64,000 bases of DNA from Carya illinoinensis (Eukaryota > Streptophyta > Magnoliopsida > Fagales > Juglandaceae), in the NCBI RefSeq assembly GCF_018687715.1, contig NC_056760.1:5927501-5991500 (forward strand). The letters run 5' to 3'. Within the stretch, counting starts at the first letter, position 1. Each line of letters starts with the position of its first letter. Below are positions 36,927 through 49,162 of the stretch, piece after piece. A program made the position numbers and the translations under genes. The notes beneath the pieces are model-generated. The model did not search any database. It was not told the origin of the DNA and was given only the letters and a program-made list of their open reading frames with translations.

Positions 36927-37883
36927 CCATAGAAACATGACGTGATTTGTTTCATGCATTTTTCTTTATATATCTGTTTCTTCTCCACCTATCTTGCTCG
37001 CTTTTTGAACCTGTAAAATTTATTCCCTGATTCTAAAATCTTAATACTAGCCATCTTACAATGTGTTTGTTCACGGAGAATAAGCATATGTATAATACTT
37101 GCGTCCATTTTTATTCAGCTTCGACTGGAAGGACCCCCCCGCCCCCCCCCCCCCCCCCCCCCCCAAAATTTTTGCTCTGCTTTGTGGCATGTGTTTATTT
37201 AAAATTGAGCAGGGCATTTATGAAGTTTATCATATTCGTACCTTGATTTTTATCTTTTGTGAGGATCGATCTAGCTTGCAGGTTTACATAGGTAGCCGAA
37301 AAACTAATTGTGGTACCTTTTTCTTCTGTTGATCGTTCTGTGAAAAGAAGACTTGTTCTGATGGTAAGAACCTGTTATGCAAAGGTCACTGTGCATCATG
37401 ATGACCATACAGTACCACTTAGTTCTACGTTGAAAATGATACAAGCGAGACAGAATAATTGTACTGAAGCAAACAGCAGCGGATTTTGTGCACATAAGAC
37501 GAGACAGTTTCCTGGCATGCATACACGAGAGAGACAGAGAGCGTGTGTTAACAAAATCACTGTTCTGCTTATATAACAATATGTCTACATGAACGATGAC
37601 ATGAAATACTGCACAATTGTACTGTATGCCATCCACGCGATCACAGATCTCCCACTTGAAGTAATCCTGGGACCTGAAAAAAAATGGTGTGCGCGTTTGT
37701 GTGAAAGAGATTATGCTCGAATACCCCAATACAAAGGCCAAAAAAATGTATAACAATTAAGTGACTAAGTAAACAAAAAAAATGATAATAATTTTGACTA
37801 ATGGGAGATGCATGCACTCTATGACAAGTTGGTGGTGTCTTTTGGTGAGTTGTATCCACCCCGGAGTGATTAAACCTCGTTCT
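36927..37883. other. Convergent 3' region between the clathrin light chain and kinase genes
   Basis: It holds the two 3' UTRs. Open frames at 37304-37756 (minus) and 37310-37576 (plus) overlap each other and resemble nothing. The only distinctive feature is the C homopolymer at 37134-37164. Confidence 0.5.
37134..37164. repeat. C homopolymer (C7-G-C23)
   Basis: A run of seven C, one G and 23 C lies about 200 bases after the clathrin light chain stop codon. Such tracts are error-prone, so the true length may differ. Confidence 0.85.
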
Positions 37884-40800
37884 TCATCTAGGGGTTACTT
37901 GAGTGATTGTTACTGGGACTGAGCTCATCTGATAGCTGGTGCTCTCGGAGGATAACTCTTTTTTGGAGGAAGATGCCCCCGAATCTGTGAAAAGGCCAGG
38001 GGCAGTAAGTTGTTTCTCATTGAGCCGGATGTTTTTCGAAAGCATGTCAACGACCTGGCTCATCAGGGGCCTTCGGCTTGCTGCTGCTTGGGTGCAGAAA
38101 AAGGCTACCTTCATGTATCTGATGACTTTTTCCTCGGGAAATTCTTGTATATCTGGATCCACAAGCTCCAAAAGTCTCTCTTCCTTGTAGAGCTGCCATG
38201 CCTATAACGGCAAATAGTAGTTGTTAAAGGGAAGCAGATGGTTGAGGAATCACATAACAGCAAGATAAATGTTTGGTCTAAAAAAAATCTTACAAAAGTA
38301 ATGCTGTTTTTTATTCAAAGGACTGTTGGGATAGGCACAAAGAGGCTAATGGCGGCCTTTGCGCCAAATGGTCTCCACACCCAGTGAATATGAGAGGTTC
38401 TTATTTGGACGCTAGGATTTATAGTGGACAAGAGATTAACACATAAAGTGAACCTTACAACATTTACTGTTACCTGTTGAGTCTCCAAAGCAATATAAAA
38501 TGCTCAATAAATGCCATATAACTCATTTTATATGCATATTTCTTTCTCATTTTAGGCACTAAAATTTGGTATAGGAGCTCTTGATCCAATATGGGAGGAA
38601 TGGTGAGTGAGATTGGGGGTTCAAGTCCAAGGGTAAGTGACAAGAAAGAAGCACTGGCAATTCATTAATGGAGCAGCAGAAGTCAAAAGGTACTAAGAAA
38701 TTTTTTGAAAATAGGAAAGGGAAGACAACCGTACCCATTCCAAGAGAAATTTCTCCGTCCCTCCCCAGTTTTCCCTTGCACTGCTTCTGCCACTAACAAT
38801 TTCAAGTATAAGAACTCCAAAACTGTAAACATCAGCTTTCATAGTTAAACGACCCCCCAAGGCATACTCTGGTGCCAAATAACCACTGCACAGAACAAAG
38901 ACAAGTTATGCATTTGCTTTCAACGATCATGTAAGATTAAATATCTAACACATTTTCCTTGTATGTGGAAATATCTAATCCAAATAAGATAAAAGTTACA
39001 GTCTTACAGAAATGTAGATTATGCACATTAAAGTATGGAAGGACGAGTTTTGAAAGGCAAAATCTTTAATGATGCAAGGAAGATATAGCTTCGAATATGA
39101 AATCAGTCAACCAGAAATCTGAAAGATGACATACGTTGTTCCCGCAATTCTTGTGCTTATGTGAGTGATGTCATCCGGGAAAAGTTTAGCCAGCCCGAAG
39201 TCTCCAATTTTGGGGTTAAAATCTTTCTCGAGAAGTATGTTACTAGCTTTAATGTCTCTATGAACAATATGTGGTACAAGCTCTTCATGAAGAAATGCAA
39301 GACCCCTAGCAGTGCCTATGCAAATAGCAGATCTTTTCTCCCAATTCAAGTTGATCTTCGAACTCTTTGAACCTACAAACATTAGGAAAGGAATTACATT
39401 TTCGATCCTTCAATATGTACAGCATTGAGTTCATCCTGCAGACTAATCTGAATTACCTAATAATGCACGATCGAGGTTGTTATTTTCTGCATATTCATAG
39501 ACCAAAATTCGGTTGGATCCTTCAACACAGCAGCCTACCAACTCAACAAGGTTTGGATGCCTGACATTTGATATGGTATTAATCTCGGTCAAAAACTCAC
39601 GTAATCCCTGCTTCGACTGGGCAGAAAGTGTCTTCACAGCAACTTCTTTTCCATGTTTTAGGGTTCCCTAGAAAAATTGCAGTGCATTAATTAATTAAGA
39701 GTTATTTGGAATACTAGATGGACAAAAAACATCTTCATGTTCCTTCATATATTAATTAAATTAAGTCATATTTTTCCCTCACCAAAGTCTGATCTCCAGA
39801 AATGCATTCAAGTTAAGAAAATCAAGCTATAATCATATTCTTTGACAGAGAAAGAAATCAGAAAAACCAATTCACAGCAGTGACTAATTTTCTTCAATGC
39901 GGATTGATTAGCTTAGACATCAAGAAGCAAGTTGCATAGCAAGATAACAAAACCCAAGTTTTCATGGACCTAGTTGTTTACTGTGAACCAACTCCAATTT
40001 GATATAAATGTAATAAAAAGTTTTTGAGGTTGTCAGCAATCAGGTTTCAACTTTTTGGTGCATTAAATCTTGAACCAACCAATGGAAAGGCGCTTTCTTA
40101 TGCCATTGAAGATCTGGACCCAAAAACTAATTTTCATTCAAAAGTGCATGTTTCATAACTTGCCATGGAAAAAGACCATTACAATGACATAGGAAATGAA
40201 AAATAAAAAGGTAAGTAAGCAGCAGTATCTCTATGTCTTAATGGTTCTATGCGTACCCGTGAAGATTGTTGATAAAAAGTTCCGCTTTCACAATTGAAAG
40301 GTAAAATCATATGTAAATTCTAGTACCTTGTAAACAGTTCCAAAACCCCCTCGGCCTAACTTATTGCCTGGATGAAAATCATTTGTCGCCAATCTTAATT
40401 CATTGTAGTGGAAATATTTAATATTCACATGCAAGTTCTCTGCACAACAAATGGAAGACAATGAACAAACATAAAAACAAAGAGATGAAAAAAATAATAA
40501 TAGAAATGCATAAAAATCTTAAGAGAAAGGGGGAGAAAAAAGGTGCCATAAAAATATCAACAATGACTACAGATGAAATAGTCATAACCCAAAGCATCGC
40601 CACACTGCGACTCCCAATTTGCTATAAGACATGATAAGACAATAAGTCAAGGAATGGAGGTCAATTAATCATTTTTTTAACATTTAGGGCCTTTCTAAAG
40701 CTTTGATGAGAATGCAACACAGCACGTGTGAATAATTCTTTTCGAAGTCAGAATGAGTACAACGATGTTAGTACCAAGAGATTTCTAAAGCGGCTGAGAA

Positions 40801-42014
40801 AAAATCAGGGGCATCTTCATTGGTCAAATCAGGATCTCCCATTCTTAGAGTCTCGACCAAGTGAACAAATGTGATCCCGACATCAAAGAGAATTAAACGA
40901 CAAGCAATATGGAAAAAAAATATTAACTTATTCTGTTAATCAAACAAAAACATGCCAGGTATGAGACACAAGACATCAAAGAGAATTAAACAACAATCAA
41001 AATGGAACAAAATCTCAAAATGAAATATATATATATATATAATATATATTAACTTCTTCTGTTGATCAAACATAAACATTCCAAGAATGAGATACAAGAC
41101 ATCAAAGAGAATTAAACAACAATCAAAATGGAACAAAATCTCAAAATGAAAAAAAAAAAATATTAACTTCTTCGGTTGATCAAACATAAACATCCCATGT
41201 GTGAGACACCATGGCACAAGTTGCAGTGAGTACCATAGTGGGTTTTTTTTTGGGGGGGTTTAGGTAAGTTGGTGTAATATTATCGGTGAAGACTGGAGTA
41301 GCACAATGCTAACATTATCTCATAGAGAAATATTTATTTCTGAGAGACTAATAAAGATAAGTAGGAAAGTTTTTCATTTTTTCCTGGAAGAGAAAAGGTT
41401 GTTGATCAGAAAACCCCCGTGATAATCAAAATACAAAACTGCATCTGGCTTTGAACAGGGTTAGGAATCAGTTGACCAATTTATAACCATTTATGACTTC
41501 TTCTTTTTTAGTCTTAGGTCCATACATTTTCCATCCTTAAAGAATGCCTCCTGTCATTCCAAATCCATGAATCTATTAAAGAATCAATTTGGCAAGTTGA
41601 TTAGATTTATCTCAAAGTTTGTTTGCCATCACTCTATAACAGTTACCATTACTAGCACTAGGACCAGTTCTTAGATCAATGGAGCTGAATGTAGAGCTTA
41701 GAATCAATGGCCTCACCCCCTGGGTTATGGTTAGAAGGGTACACATAAAGTGGCTCATGCAAAACTACACAAAAGATCCTCAAACTGTTTCATGTGTCAA
41801 AAATAGTATTACGCCGTTTCACGTATGCAAATGGGCACAAAGCTCCCAGTGAAGCAGACATTACGCATCACACATATTACAGACAAATCAGGTAACAATT
41901 TCTGTGGTACTTAACAAAAAAGAAAATATGACAAAGTGACGTACCTACTATTTCATGAGGAGCAGATCTCTCCATCCGCCTGACTTTTGAGGCCCCAAAG
42001 CAGCTACAACTCAT
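37884..42014 (-). CDS. Receptor-like cytoplasmic serine/threonine kinase, CRPK1-type
   Basis: Coding exons on the minus strand: 42014-41945, 40439-40327, 39667-39457, 39372-39135, 38885-38735 and 38201-37884, together 1,101 nt (366 aa plus stop) with consistent phases and GT-AG sites. The start [13 protein letters not shown] has no signal peptide or membrane segment; its cysteines could be lipidated. The P-loop GRGGFG is at residues 52-57, the ATP-binding lysine in VAVKTL at 73, the catalytic HRD in [14 protein letters not shown] at 169-171, DFG at 189-191 and APE at 215-217. It is therefore a complete RD-type kinase. The family resembles Arabidopsis cold-responsive protein kinase 1 (At1g16670 group), which signals at the plasma membrane in the cold response. 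Whether this is the direct orthologue is inference. The C-terminal tail is serine-rich. Confidence 0.9.
40879..41192. repeat. Tandem triplication inside kinase intron 1
   Basis: The phrase GACATCAAAGAGAATTAAAC begins at 40879, 40973 and 41099. Each copy is followed by a similar block containing ATATTAACTT and a GTTGATCAAACATAAACAT-like stretch. The copies are about 94 and 126 bases long and differ mainly in an AT or A run. They lie within the 1,505-bp intron between the first two coding exons. Confidence 0.75.
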
Positions 42015-43090
42015 AATTAACTAAATCATGTGACTATTATCTTCTTGGTGTAAAGTTGTACCTTGCCCCTGCAAGATGGAATGGATCAGAGATGACTCAT
42101 TCAATAGAAATTATCAAAAACACTCGTTTTTCTTTCTTGAAGAAGATTTTCAGATTAAGAACAGAAAAATCCGTTGAAATTCAACTTATGACCTCATTTT
42201 GATTATTTTAAATTCCCCAAGCATCATGAACATCTTTTGGTTATTTTCTTTCTATTTTGCTCATGTAGGTTTCGGGAATCGGGGGAGTTGGGATTCATCC
42301 TAGTATGTTTGTATATGCGGTACTAAAGTGAAAGGCGGCACCCATCATGTTACTCAATCTCACGCATAATAATTTAATCACCAAAACAGGAAACATAGAG
42401 ACTACTCGTAATGATGACAATCGTAAAACGCCGTCTCTTACACCTTAATTAAATATGAAGAGATCACATTCCACTTGCAACCACTCCCTTCCACCTGAGG
42501 CCCTAAAACCAAATTTGTTCTTCGATAATAATCAGATGCCAAGCTGCTCATCCATCCAAACCAAAAGCACGTCCCTAAGAGCAGCCATAAGTCCCAAAAA
42601 CAGCATAAATTCTACAACACGCGATTAAGAGTCCCAAGATCGTGCGTTCTTCTAATCGATTTCTATATACGAAGACGCAGATTCAAGCAAAATTTGAACG
42701 AATCAGCACATGACACCAAATTCCCGTGCATTATGACCAAAAAGGCAAATCTCAGTTAATCTAAGCTCCAAAGCAAACCCAGAAACAATCTTCAACAAAA
42801 AGCAGGAAAAATTCAAGATCACTTTCAAACGTAAAAATAACACAATCGACCTCATTCAACTTTGTAGTTAAGAGCAATCAGTTACGTTTACTTATCAAAA
42901 AAAAAAAAAAAAGCAATCAGTTACCTCATTAACTGAGTGAGAACAATTCAAACCAATTCAGCGGAGTTGGAATTGGATCCCTCCTGATTCGGTTACAAAA
43001 GCATGGAGGAGACCTTGAAAATCATATTGTTTCCGAGATTTTTCAGCGGCTCCTAGAAAAAGTATAAATAAATAGTACCTTATTGCAGCC
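42015..43090 (-). promoter_or_regulatory. Kinase 5' UTR with a probable leader intron, and promoter
   Basis: Upstream of the start codon the minus strand shows a likely acceptor (TTGCAG followed by GGGCAAGG, near 42070). A matching donor (AATGAG followed by GTAACTG) lies near 42925, so the leader probably contains an intron of about 850 bp. A TATA-like TATTTATTTATA lies near 43062-43073 on the minus strand. No other gene was recognised here. Confidence 0.45.
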
Positions 43091-43499
43091 GGCTTTAAGA
43101 TCTTAATTAAACCTTCAATGATTATAACAGTGATAAATAATAATAATAATAATAATATAGCATATGAGTGGAGGTTGTTGAGGCTGATTTCTTCTGTTCT
43201 GGTGGGTCAGTTGTTGGACGAGTGTGAAACGGTCTCGAGTGACTTGTATGCTCCGTCCTTCCTTGACTGCCGCAACGATGCAATCCTTCCTCGGTTTTCT
43301 CTTTTTTTTCCTCCTCTCCGCGTTTCCAATTTCACGCTGCTCGCTGTGCCTGAGAGTGACCGTTCTTGCTCTTGTTAGCCCGCTGAAAACAACTAAAACG
43401 GTTAGACAAAATTAAAATCCCTTTTTAGTTAAATTGGGAAATAATGGAAATCTATTTCATTTAATGTCATTATTATAATTTTGATAAATTTTAAGAATA
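43091..43499. other. Intergenic spacer beyond the kinase promoter
   Basis: A short ATT repeat at 43137-43156 and a GC-richer stretch to 43400 carry two overlapping plus-strand frames with no family resemblance. Nothing is called. Confidence 0.4.
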
Positions 43500-44700
43500 T
43501 AATTTTAGACCGACAAACCAGTAAACCGGCTTAGGTTAATCCAGTTTGACTAGTTTTTATGTTATGCAAACCGGCCGAAACCAATCTGATTTCTATTTCT
43601 TACTTTCTAGGTTCGAGCTGGACCCGTTGTGAAAATTTTAATATATAAAACTTAATTTTATTTAATTTTGAATATTATATAAAATATTTTATGTATATAG
43701 AATTTATATATAATTATTTATTAATTTTTTATATATAATTATATATCATATATGAAATAATTTTATATTATAATTTACAACATAAGATCTTAACCTTAAA
43801 TATAAATATTTGTAATTTGTTTGATCATATGTTATTAATAACAAAAAATCTATTAATTACATTTTATGGTATAATAAATTCTCAATATATTCTTTTAAAT
43901 CTTTGATAAATACATAATAAGATTAGTAATCTACTAATACACTTTTAAGTCTACATATAAACATAATAACAACTATATAAATCATTATAGTATTATTAGT
44001 TATATTAATATTATATCACTAATGATACTATAGTGATATAATACTACAGTGATATTACTATAATATATATAACATCATCCTCACTATGTATATATATATA
44101 CACTATAGTGGTATCACTATAGTTAGTATAATGTATAGTGAGATTGATGTTAGTATAATTAACTATCATAATATGTTAGTATTAAGTATTATTAACTTAA
44201 TAGCATTAGTAGTTATATGAATATTATATCACTAGATGATACTATATTGATACAATCAATGATCATATAAGTAATATTCCATAATAGTAATTTATATGTT
44301 AGTATTAAGTATTGAGAAAATATTGAGAGCAGCCACTATTCTCCACTGCACACCACACACCCTATAAAAAACATCTATACATCTTATGAAAAGCATCCTT
44401 ATACCCTATAAAAACTTATAAGTGTGTGGCGTGCAACATGAATAGTGGTTGATGCATAGTAAATCTCTTAAGTATTAGTAACTTAATAGTATTAATATCA
44501 ATAGTATTACTAATATTTATATATAAAGTATACTATATTAATGTAAATATTATAGTACATTGCATTTTTTTTTTACAAATTTTCATTTTATTAAAACTAG
44601 AAAATTGGACGTGCCAGTTTAGGGCAATAACTGGTGCATAATTAGTTTTTAAAAATGTAAAACCGATACATACGGATTCGGTCTTAAATTTTCTTTAAAA
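43500..44700. mobile_element. Non-autonomous derivative of the hAT family seen at 52.9 kb
   Basis: The left part is rich in ACCGG motifs (AAACCGGCCGAAACC, GTAAACCGGC). The stretch around 43735-43850 (ATGAAATAATTTTATATTAT, then TTGTAATTTGTTTGATCATA) is plainly homologous to 53050-53145 in the larger hAT element. The rest is AT-rich with local inverted repeats around GATACTATAGTGATAT. No transposase coding sequence is left. The right border near 44690 is approximate. The Mutator-type MITE at 44305-44476 is inserted in it. Confidence 0.5.
44305..44476. mobile_element. Mutator-type MITE, copy 2, with perfect 9-bp target-site duplication
   Basis: The element at 44314-44467 is flanked by TTAAGTATT on both sides (44305-44313 and 44468-44476). 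It starts GAGAAAATATTGAGAGCAGC, contains TGCACACCACACACC, and ends GCATAGTAAATCTC. The two ends align as imperfect inverted repeats of about 46 bases, sharing CCACTATTC and GCACRCCACACAC. It belongs with the copy at 8242. Confidence 0.85.
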
Positions 44701-46065
44701 CAATATTGTTATACATCTAATAAATTCTCATATAAATATAATAAATAATTCAAATTTTTTTAAATTATATAATAATAATAGTTTTTTATTATACTAATAT
44801 TTTATTTAACTTTCATTGCAACTTATCTTTTCTTAATTTATTGTCAAAACCTAATGTAGAATGTTAGTAACAAAGGTACGGATTTTTTAACTGAAAAATG
44901 TTTGGCCACTAAAATTTCTATGAAACCAATTTATAAATTAATATAATAAAATATCATATATTACATTAGAGTTTATTATTTTAAATAAATATAATGTATC
45001 ACATTATTAAACACATTAATTTAAATATCTATTTTAATAAAATAACTTTATAAATGTAGAAATTTCTTGTTCCTCCTATCTCATAACAAATCGTATCTTT
45101 CTACGACATGAATTGTGATTATATATATAACATTCTCATCCTCTCTTATAAAGACATATCTAAGTCTCTTTTGTATGTTTTAAGAGAAAATATTCAGATA
45201 CAAAAATTGATATAATATGTTTTAACTAGATTTGTGTTTAAGTAATTAATAAAAAAATAAATTAAAACGTGACTTAATAATTTATAAGACTAAATAGAAT
45301 AAGTTAATGATGAATAATAACAATTTTTTATTTTTATTTAAAAATAAATATTCAAACTAAATGTAAGTGGTCAATGGTCATGAAGGAATGAGAATTACGT
45401 TCATTCTTTTCTACTAGTATCAAGGATCATACGGGCGAGTATTAACGGGCGTGGAATAGCCTTTCATCAATCATTATTATTATTATTACGATTTTTTGTT
45501 GTATACTAATGTGAGGTCTATATTCCTTCACATCATCACCGTCATCATTCTTACCCGAATTTGAATGGCATGACTTGGCTTGATACGTTTTTTCAACTCC
45601 CAACCCGTCTTTCATTTCATTCGACAGTGCCCTTACGTCTAGTATATTTTTATAGACCAATTACAACATATTCAAAGGAAATTGCTAGTTTCACACAGGA
45701 TGTACCGAAAGTTTTTATTTTTATTTTTTATTTTTAAATAAATATGTGTTTTTTCTTTAATTTTTAAATAGTTTTAAAAAATAGTAAAGCGAAGGGAAAA
45801 AAAAAGATTTTGACTGATTTGTGTAAAGAAATCCTCTGTGAATGTAGCTATGTTCATATTCAAAACATATTTAAATGAGAGATGCTACTCATCATATCAT
45901 GCAATATATTTTATATATTTTAAAATTATTTTTTATGAGCTTTATTATTGTATATAAGTCTATACACTATATATTTTTTTAGTTTAAAAAAATAATTTTG
46001 AGTTTATTATTCTTAAATTAATTAAATTCGTCTATTTATTATTTATATACTAAATATTTGGTTAA
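44701..46065. other. AT-rich intergenic spacer
   Basis: A degraded piece of the TTTGGYTA-type MITE family may lie at 44700-44840. A minus-strand frame at 45442-45660 has no recognisable family. Otherwise nothing is seen. Confidence 0.4.
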
Positions 46066-46116
46066 AAAAAAATGTGTAGGCTTGTGTTTAAAAAACACAA
46101 GCCTACACATTTTTTT
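46066..46116. repeat. Perfect 24-bp inverted repeat with 3-base spacer
   Basis: The left arm (46066-46089) reads AATGTGTAGGCTTGTGTTT after seven A; the right arm (46093-46116) is its exact reverse complement; the spacer is AAA. Such a structure would extrude as a cruciform or fold as a near-perfect hairpin RNA. It lies immediately outside the probable Helitron end. Confidence 0.9.
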
Positions 46117-46129
46117 AAAAAACTAGTAA

Positions 46130-46172
46130 GGGCGCTACGTGCAAGGCACGTATGCCCTTGCACGTAGTGCCC
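46130..46172. repeat. Hairpin at the probable Helitron terminus
   Basis: GGGCGCTACGTGCAAGG (46130-46146) pairs with CCTTGCACGTAGTGCCC (46156-46172) over 17 positions, with one G opposite T and a 9-base loop. Confidence 0.85.
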
Positions 46173-47083
46173 GGTTGGAGGAATGAAGAAACCCCAACAG
46201 AAGATAAAATCTCTTCACAGGAATAGTCAATAGCAGTAACAGTTCATCCAAAAAAGTGTCAAAATTAAGTAAAATTTTCGAGATGGAAGAATACATTATC
46301 ATTGCGATGCCTCATTAGCTTTTGCATAGGCTGACTGGTATGCATGGTTTCTCAATTCAGCCTCTACTCTTTCTTGCTTCTCTCTTGTGGCTTGCCTCTC
46401 TGCATCCTTCTGGGAACCAAGATCCCCAACACCTAGACCAGCAGATAAGAGCCTCTGCTTCAAGGACATCTAAATCCAGCTCCTCTTTCTTCTACAAGGA
46501 TTTTATTTTTTTTAGGCTTTTCAAATTGAAGCATTTTTTGTGGAGTAGAGTTAATCTGATGAGATCTTCCCAAATGAGTTGAGATCTTCAAAGGGATCAT
46601 TTGTGGAAGAACCCTCTATCTTCTTACGGACCTGGCAATAGGGAAATATATTCTTCATAAGCAAGGAAAATCTTGATTAAGAAATAAATCATTCAGGCAT
46701 GAAAAGAAGCTTAAAATGGTTATATCATCCACCACTCATAAAAGAATTTTAGCGAATTACCTATAAATTCTAGGAAAGCCTATGTATAAATGTTTTAATA
46801 GTTCATTATACTTCTGCTTTGAAAGCTAAAACAACGAATGTCAAAGAACAAGGAAAAAAACGTTATACCAATTCCCTTTCAATAATCTAATATGCTCACT
46901 AACAACCACCCAAACAACAATAACGTTGCATATACATATGTGCATAAACAATGAAAAGCTCGTAATTTACCTGACAACAAAGAATGCTTGCATTGTAATT
47001 ATTGATCTCCGTGTACAAGGATTTTTCATCTTGTCCTGCATTTTCATGTGTCTCTTGAGCATCAGATCACAAGCAGATTAGAC

Positions 47084-47114
47084 AAAAAACAAAGGAAAAA
47101 AAAAATAGAGACAA

Positions 47115-47158
<44 letters not shown>

Positions 47159-47460
47159 GGTGAGAGAGAAACCCTAAGCAAAGATTCCATCAATGAAAAT
47201 TCTGAAGCCTCTCAGCAAAGTTTCCGTTGAGCTGGCCGCCGTCGATCATGAAGAAGTGGTTTCCGTCGAACCTAGGAACACATTCGCAAGCCTGCCAAAA
47301 CCAAAAGACAAAACAGAGATAAGCTATGAGAGAGAGAGAGAGAGACCCTAGGTGAAGAATCGGAAGCCTCTAAGCAGAGTTTCCTTCGAGCTGGCTGCTG
47401 CCAACCGCGGAGAGGTGGTTTCCGTCGAGCCCTAGGAATACATTCGGAAGCCTCCTAGAC
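47084..47460. repeat. Tandem duplication with GA microsatellites inside the probable Helitron
   Basis: Two copies start near 47084 and 47305. Each has an AGACAAGCTGAG-like lead, a GA run (47118-47157, and 47328-47345), an AAACCCTAAGC-type block, GAGCTGGC and GTGGTTTCCGTCGA. They end in CCTAGGAAYACATTCG. The copies differ by several substitutions. Confidence 0.7.
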
Positions 47461-48834
47461 GACTCTGTCTATTTGCCCAGGATCACCGTCCCCTGAGCCA
47501 CGAAGCTGTAGATTCACGACTACTTCCCCTTTGAATCGGTCACCTCAACCCTAACCGTAGGAAAGAGAAATGAAAACACAAAAAAAGAGAAGAGATTCTC
47601 AGAGGGAGATGAACTTGATGAATGGCTTGCTAGTTGCTTTGCTCTTTTGCTTTAGATTGGCCTCCACCCATCAACTAACAAATACATCTCTTCACCCTGA
47701 CAACGTCACACCACCACACTGTAGAATAGAGATATTTTAGAAGGCAACCCAACGAGAAGTAAGCTCGGTCTTCAAAGAACCAGATAAATGATGCTGATGA
47801 ACGAAGAAGAGGAGAAACCGAGCTTTACACGATTCGAATCCAAAACAACCATAACGAGCTTGTTGTGTGGGTGATGCGGAGGAGCAATTCGAAACATACA
47901 GAGATTTTTCTGTGAGAGAAGTGAGAATAGAGAAGAGCAGAAGTGGAAGTATAGTTTCCAGATTTCAATCGGTGAGAGCAAGCGGTGATTTTGGAATTAC
48001 GTGATTTAACAGATGGAGCTCACCAAGCAGATCTTCAATAACTTGCATGCTTTAGTGAGGACGCATCCACCGAGCGGTTTAAAAGCAGAGCAAAAACGTA
48101 CACATTCAGCTGGATACGATGGAAATTTGGAAAATAAAGCAGAGACAGAATTGGCATAAAAGAGTTATACTACAGCTGCTTGATTATTGTCGCATAGTAA
48201 TATAAAGATATATATATACAAGAAACAAATTCTAGATTTAGAGGCTGGTGCGGCTGCCCTACAGAGAAGAAGAAAAGGCGTGCGGCAGAGGCTTACCTCA
48301 GGAAAAACAGAGGTACCGTGGGGAAAGTGACGCGACGGAGCTGGGCTACCTGAGGCGATGGCCTTCGTTCGAGAGCTTATGAAGATGGCAAAGAACTCTG
48401 TTGAAGGAGGAGGATCCTCTTACTCCGATTTGAATGCCTTGATTGAAGATCTGAGATCCCAAGCCATTGCTGGTGAAGCTACCGAGGATGGAAAGAAAGA
48501 AAAGAAACGCACGCTGGAGGGCATATAAGAGCATGGGTCTTCTTCATTTTTCCTCTTGGAATTCATTTTCGGGACGAAGAGAAAGATCCGAAGACTGAAA
48601 GAAGAGAGAAGACGAACAGACATAAGGAAAGGAGTTTGGTTTTGGAGAGTTAAACGAAAGAGAATATGCAGAATAGAAGACGTAAAGGTGAATTTAAGAA
48701 ATTAAGAAGAAGAACTGACATACATCCCAACAATTTACACGGCGTTAAATAAAACAATAAAAATAGACGGAAAAACAAGAAAACAAGAATTACTGTTAAC
48801 TAACCGTTAGATAGGCACTTTTTATAATAGAGAG

Positions 48835-49162
48835 AAATAACAATATATAATATATAATGTATGAAGATGATAAAAAAAAAATTATTATATTTAAATATGT
48901 GGTGACAGCTGGGTTGCGTAGGATCCGGTTGATTTTGTCCCCCATTGAAAATAGGACTATTGGAGAGTCGAGACAAGACAAATGCCCGTAAAATTTGTTT
49001 CAGAGATTTTAAGAATTTTTCAGATTTCTGTAGGAGAAGTTGAGATTGTTTTAATCTTGGGTAAGTAGAATGAATAAAACCTAAACTCCCGCCCTTAAAT
49101 GTATAAAAATAATAATAAATAAAATAAAACCCGAGAATAAAAGATAGAGTTTCAAACCATTA
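48835..49162. other. Spacer between the probable Helitron and a hAT element
   Basis: No coding region or repeat boundary was recognised. Confidence 0.4.

Larger units (their letters stand above)
46123..48834 (-). mobile_element. Probable non-autonomous Helitron
   Basis: On the minus strand the sequence ends with a 17-bp hairpin stem (46172-46130), then TTA, then CTAG at 46126-46123, followed by T. A GC-rich hairpin a few bases before a CTRR end, with insertion before T, is the Helitron 3' signature. A candidate 5' end, TCTATTATAAAAAGTGCC, lies near 48831, and this sequence type starts many plant Helitrons. The required host A is not clearly present there, so that border is a proposal. The body holds GA microsatellites and a tandem duplication but no replicase-helicase. 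A short plus-strand frame MAFVRELMKMAKNS at 48358-48528 could be captured gene sequence; I do not recognise it. Confidence 0.5.

Noticed and set aside
36629..36988. 119-codon open frame on the minus strand
   Set aside because: It is antisense to clathrin light chain exon 3; its alanine- and serine-rich content mirrors the low-complexity tail.
37304..37756. 150-codon open frame on the minus strand between two convergent genes
   Set aside because: No recognisable domain; it overlaps another random frame and lies in 3' UTR sequence.
43118..43378. 86-codon frame upstream of the kinase
   Set aside because: It starts in an ATT repeat, has no family resemblance, and overlaps another random frame.
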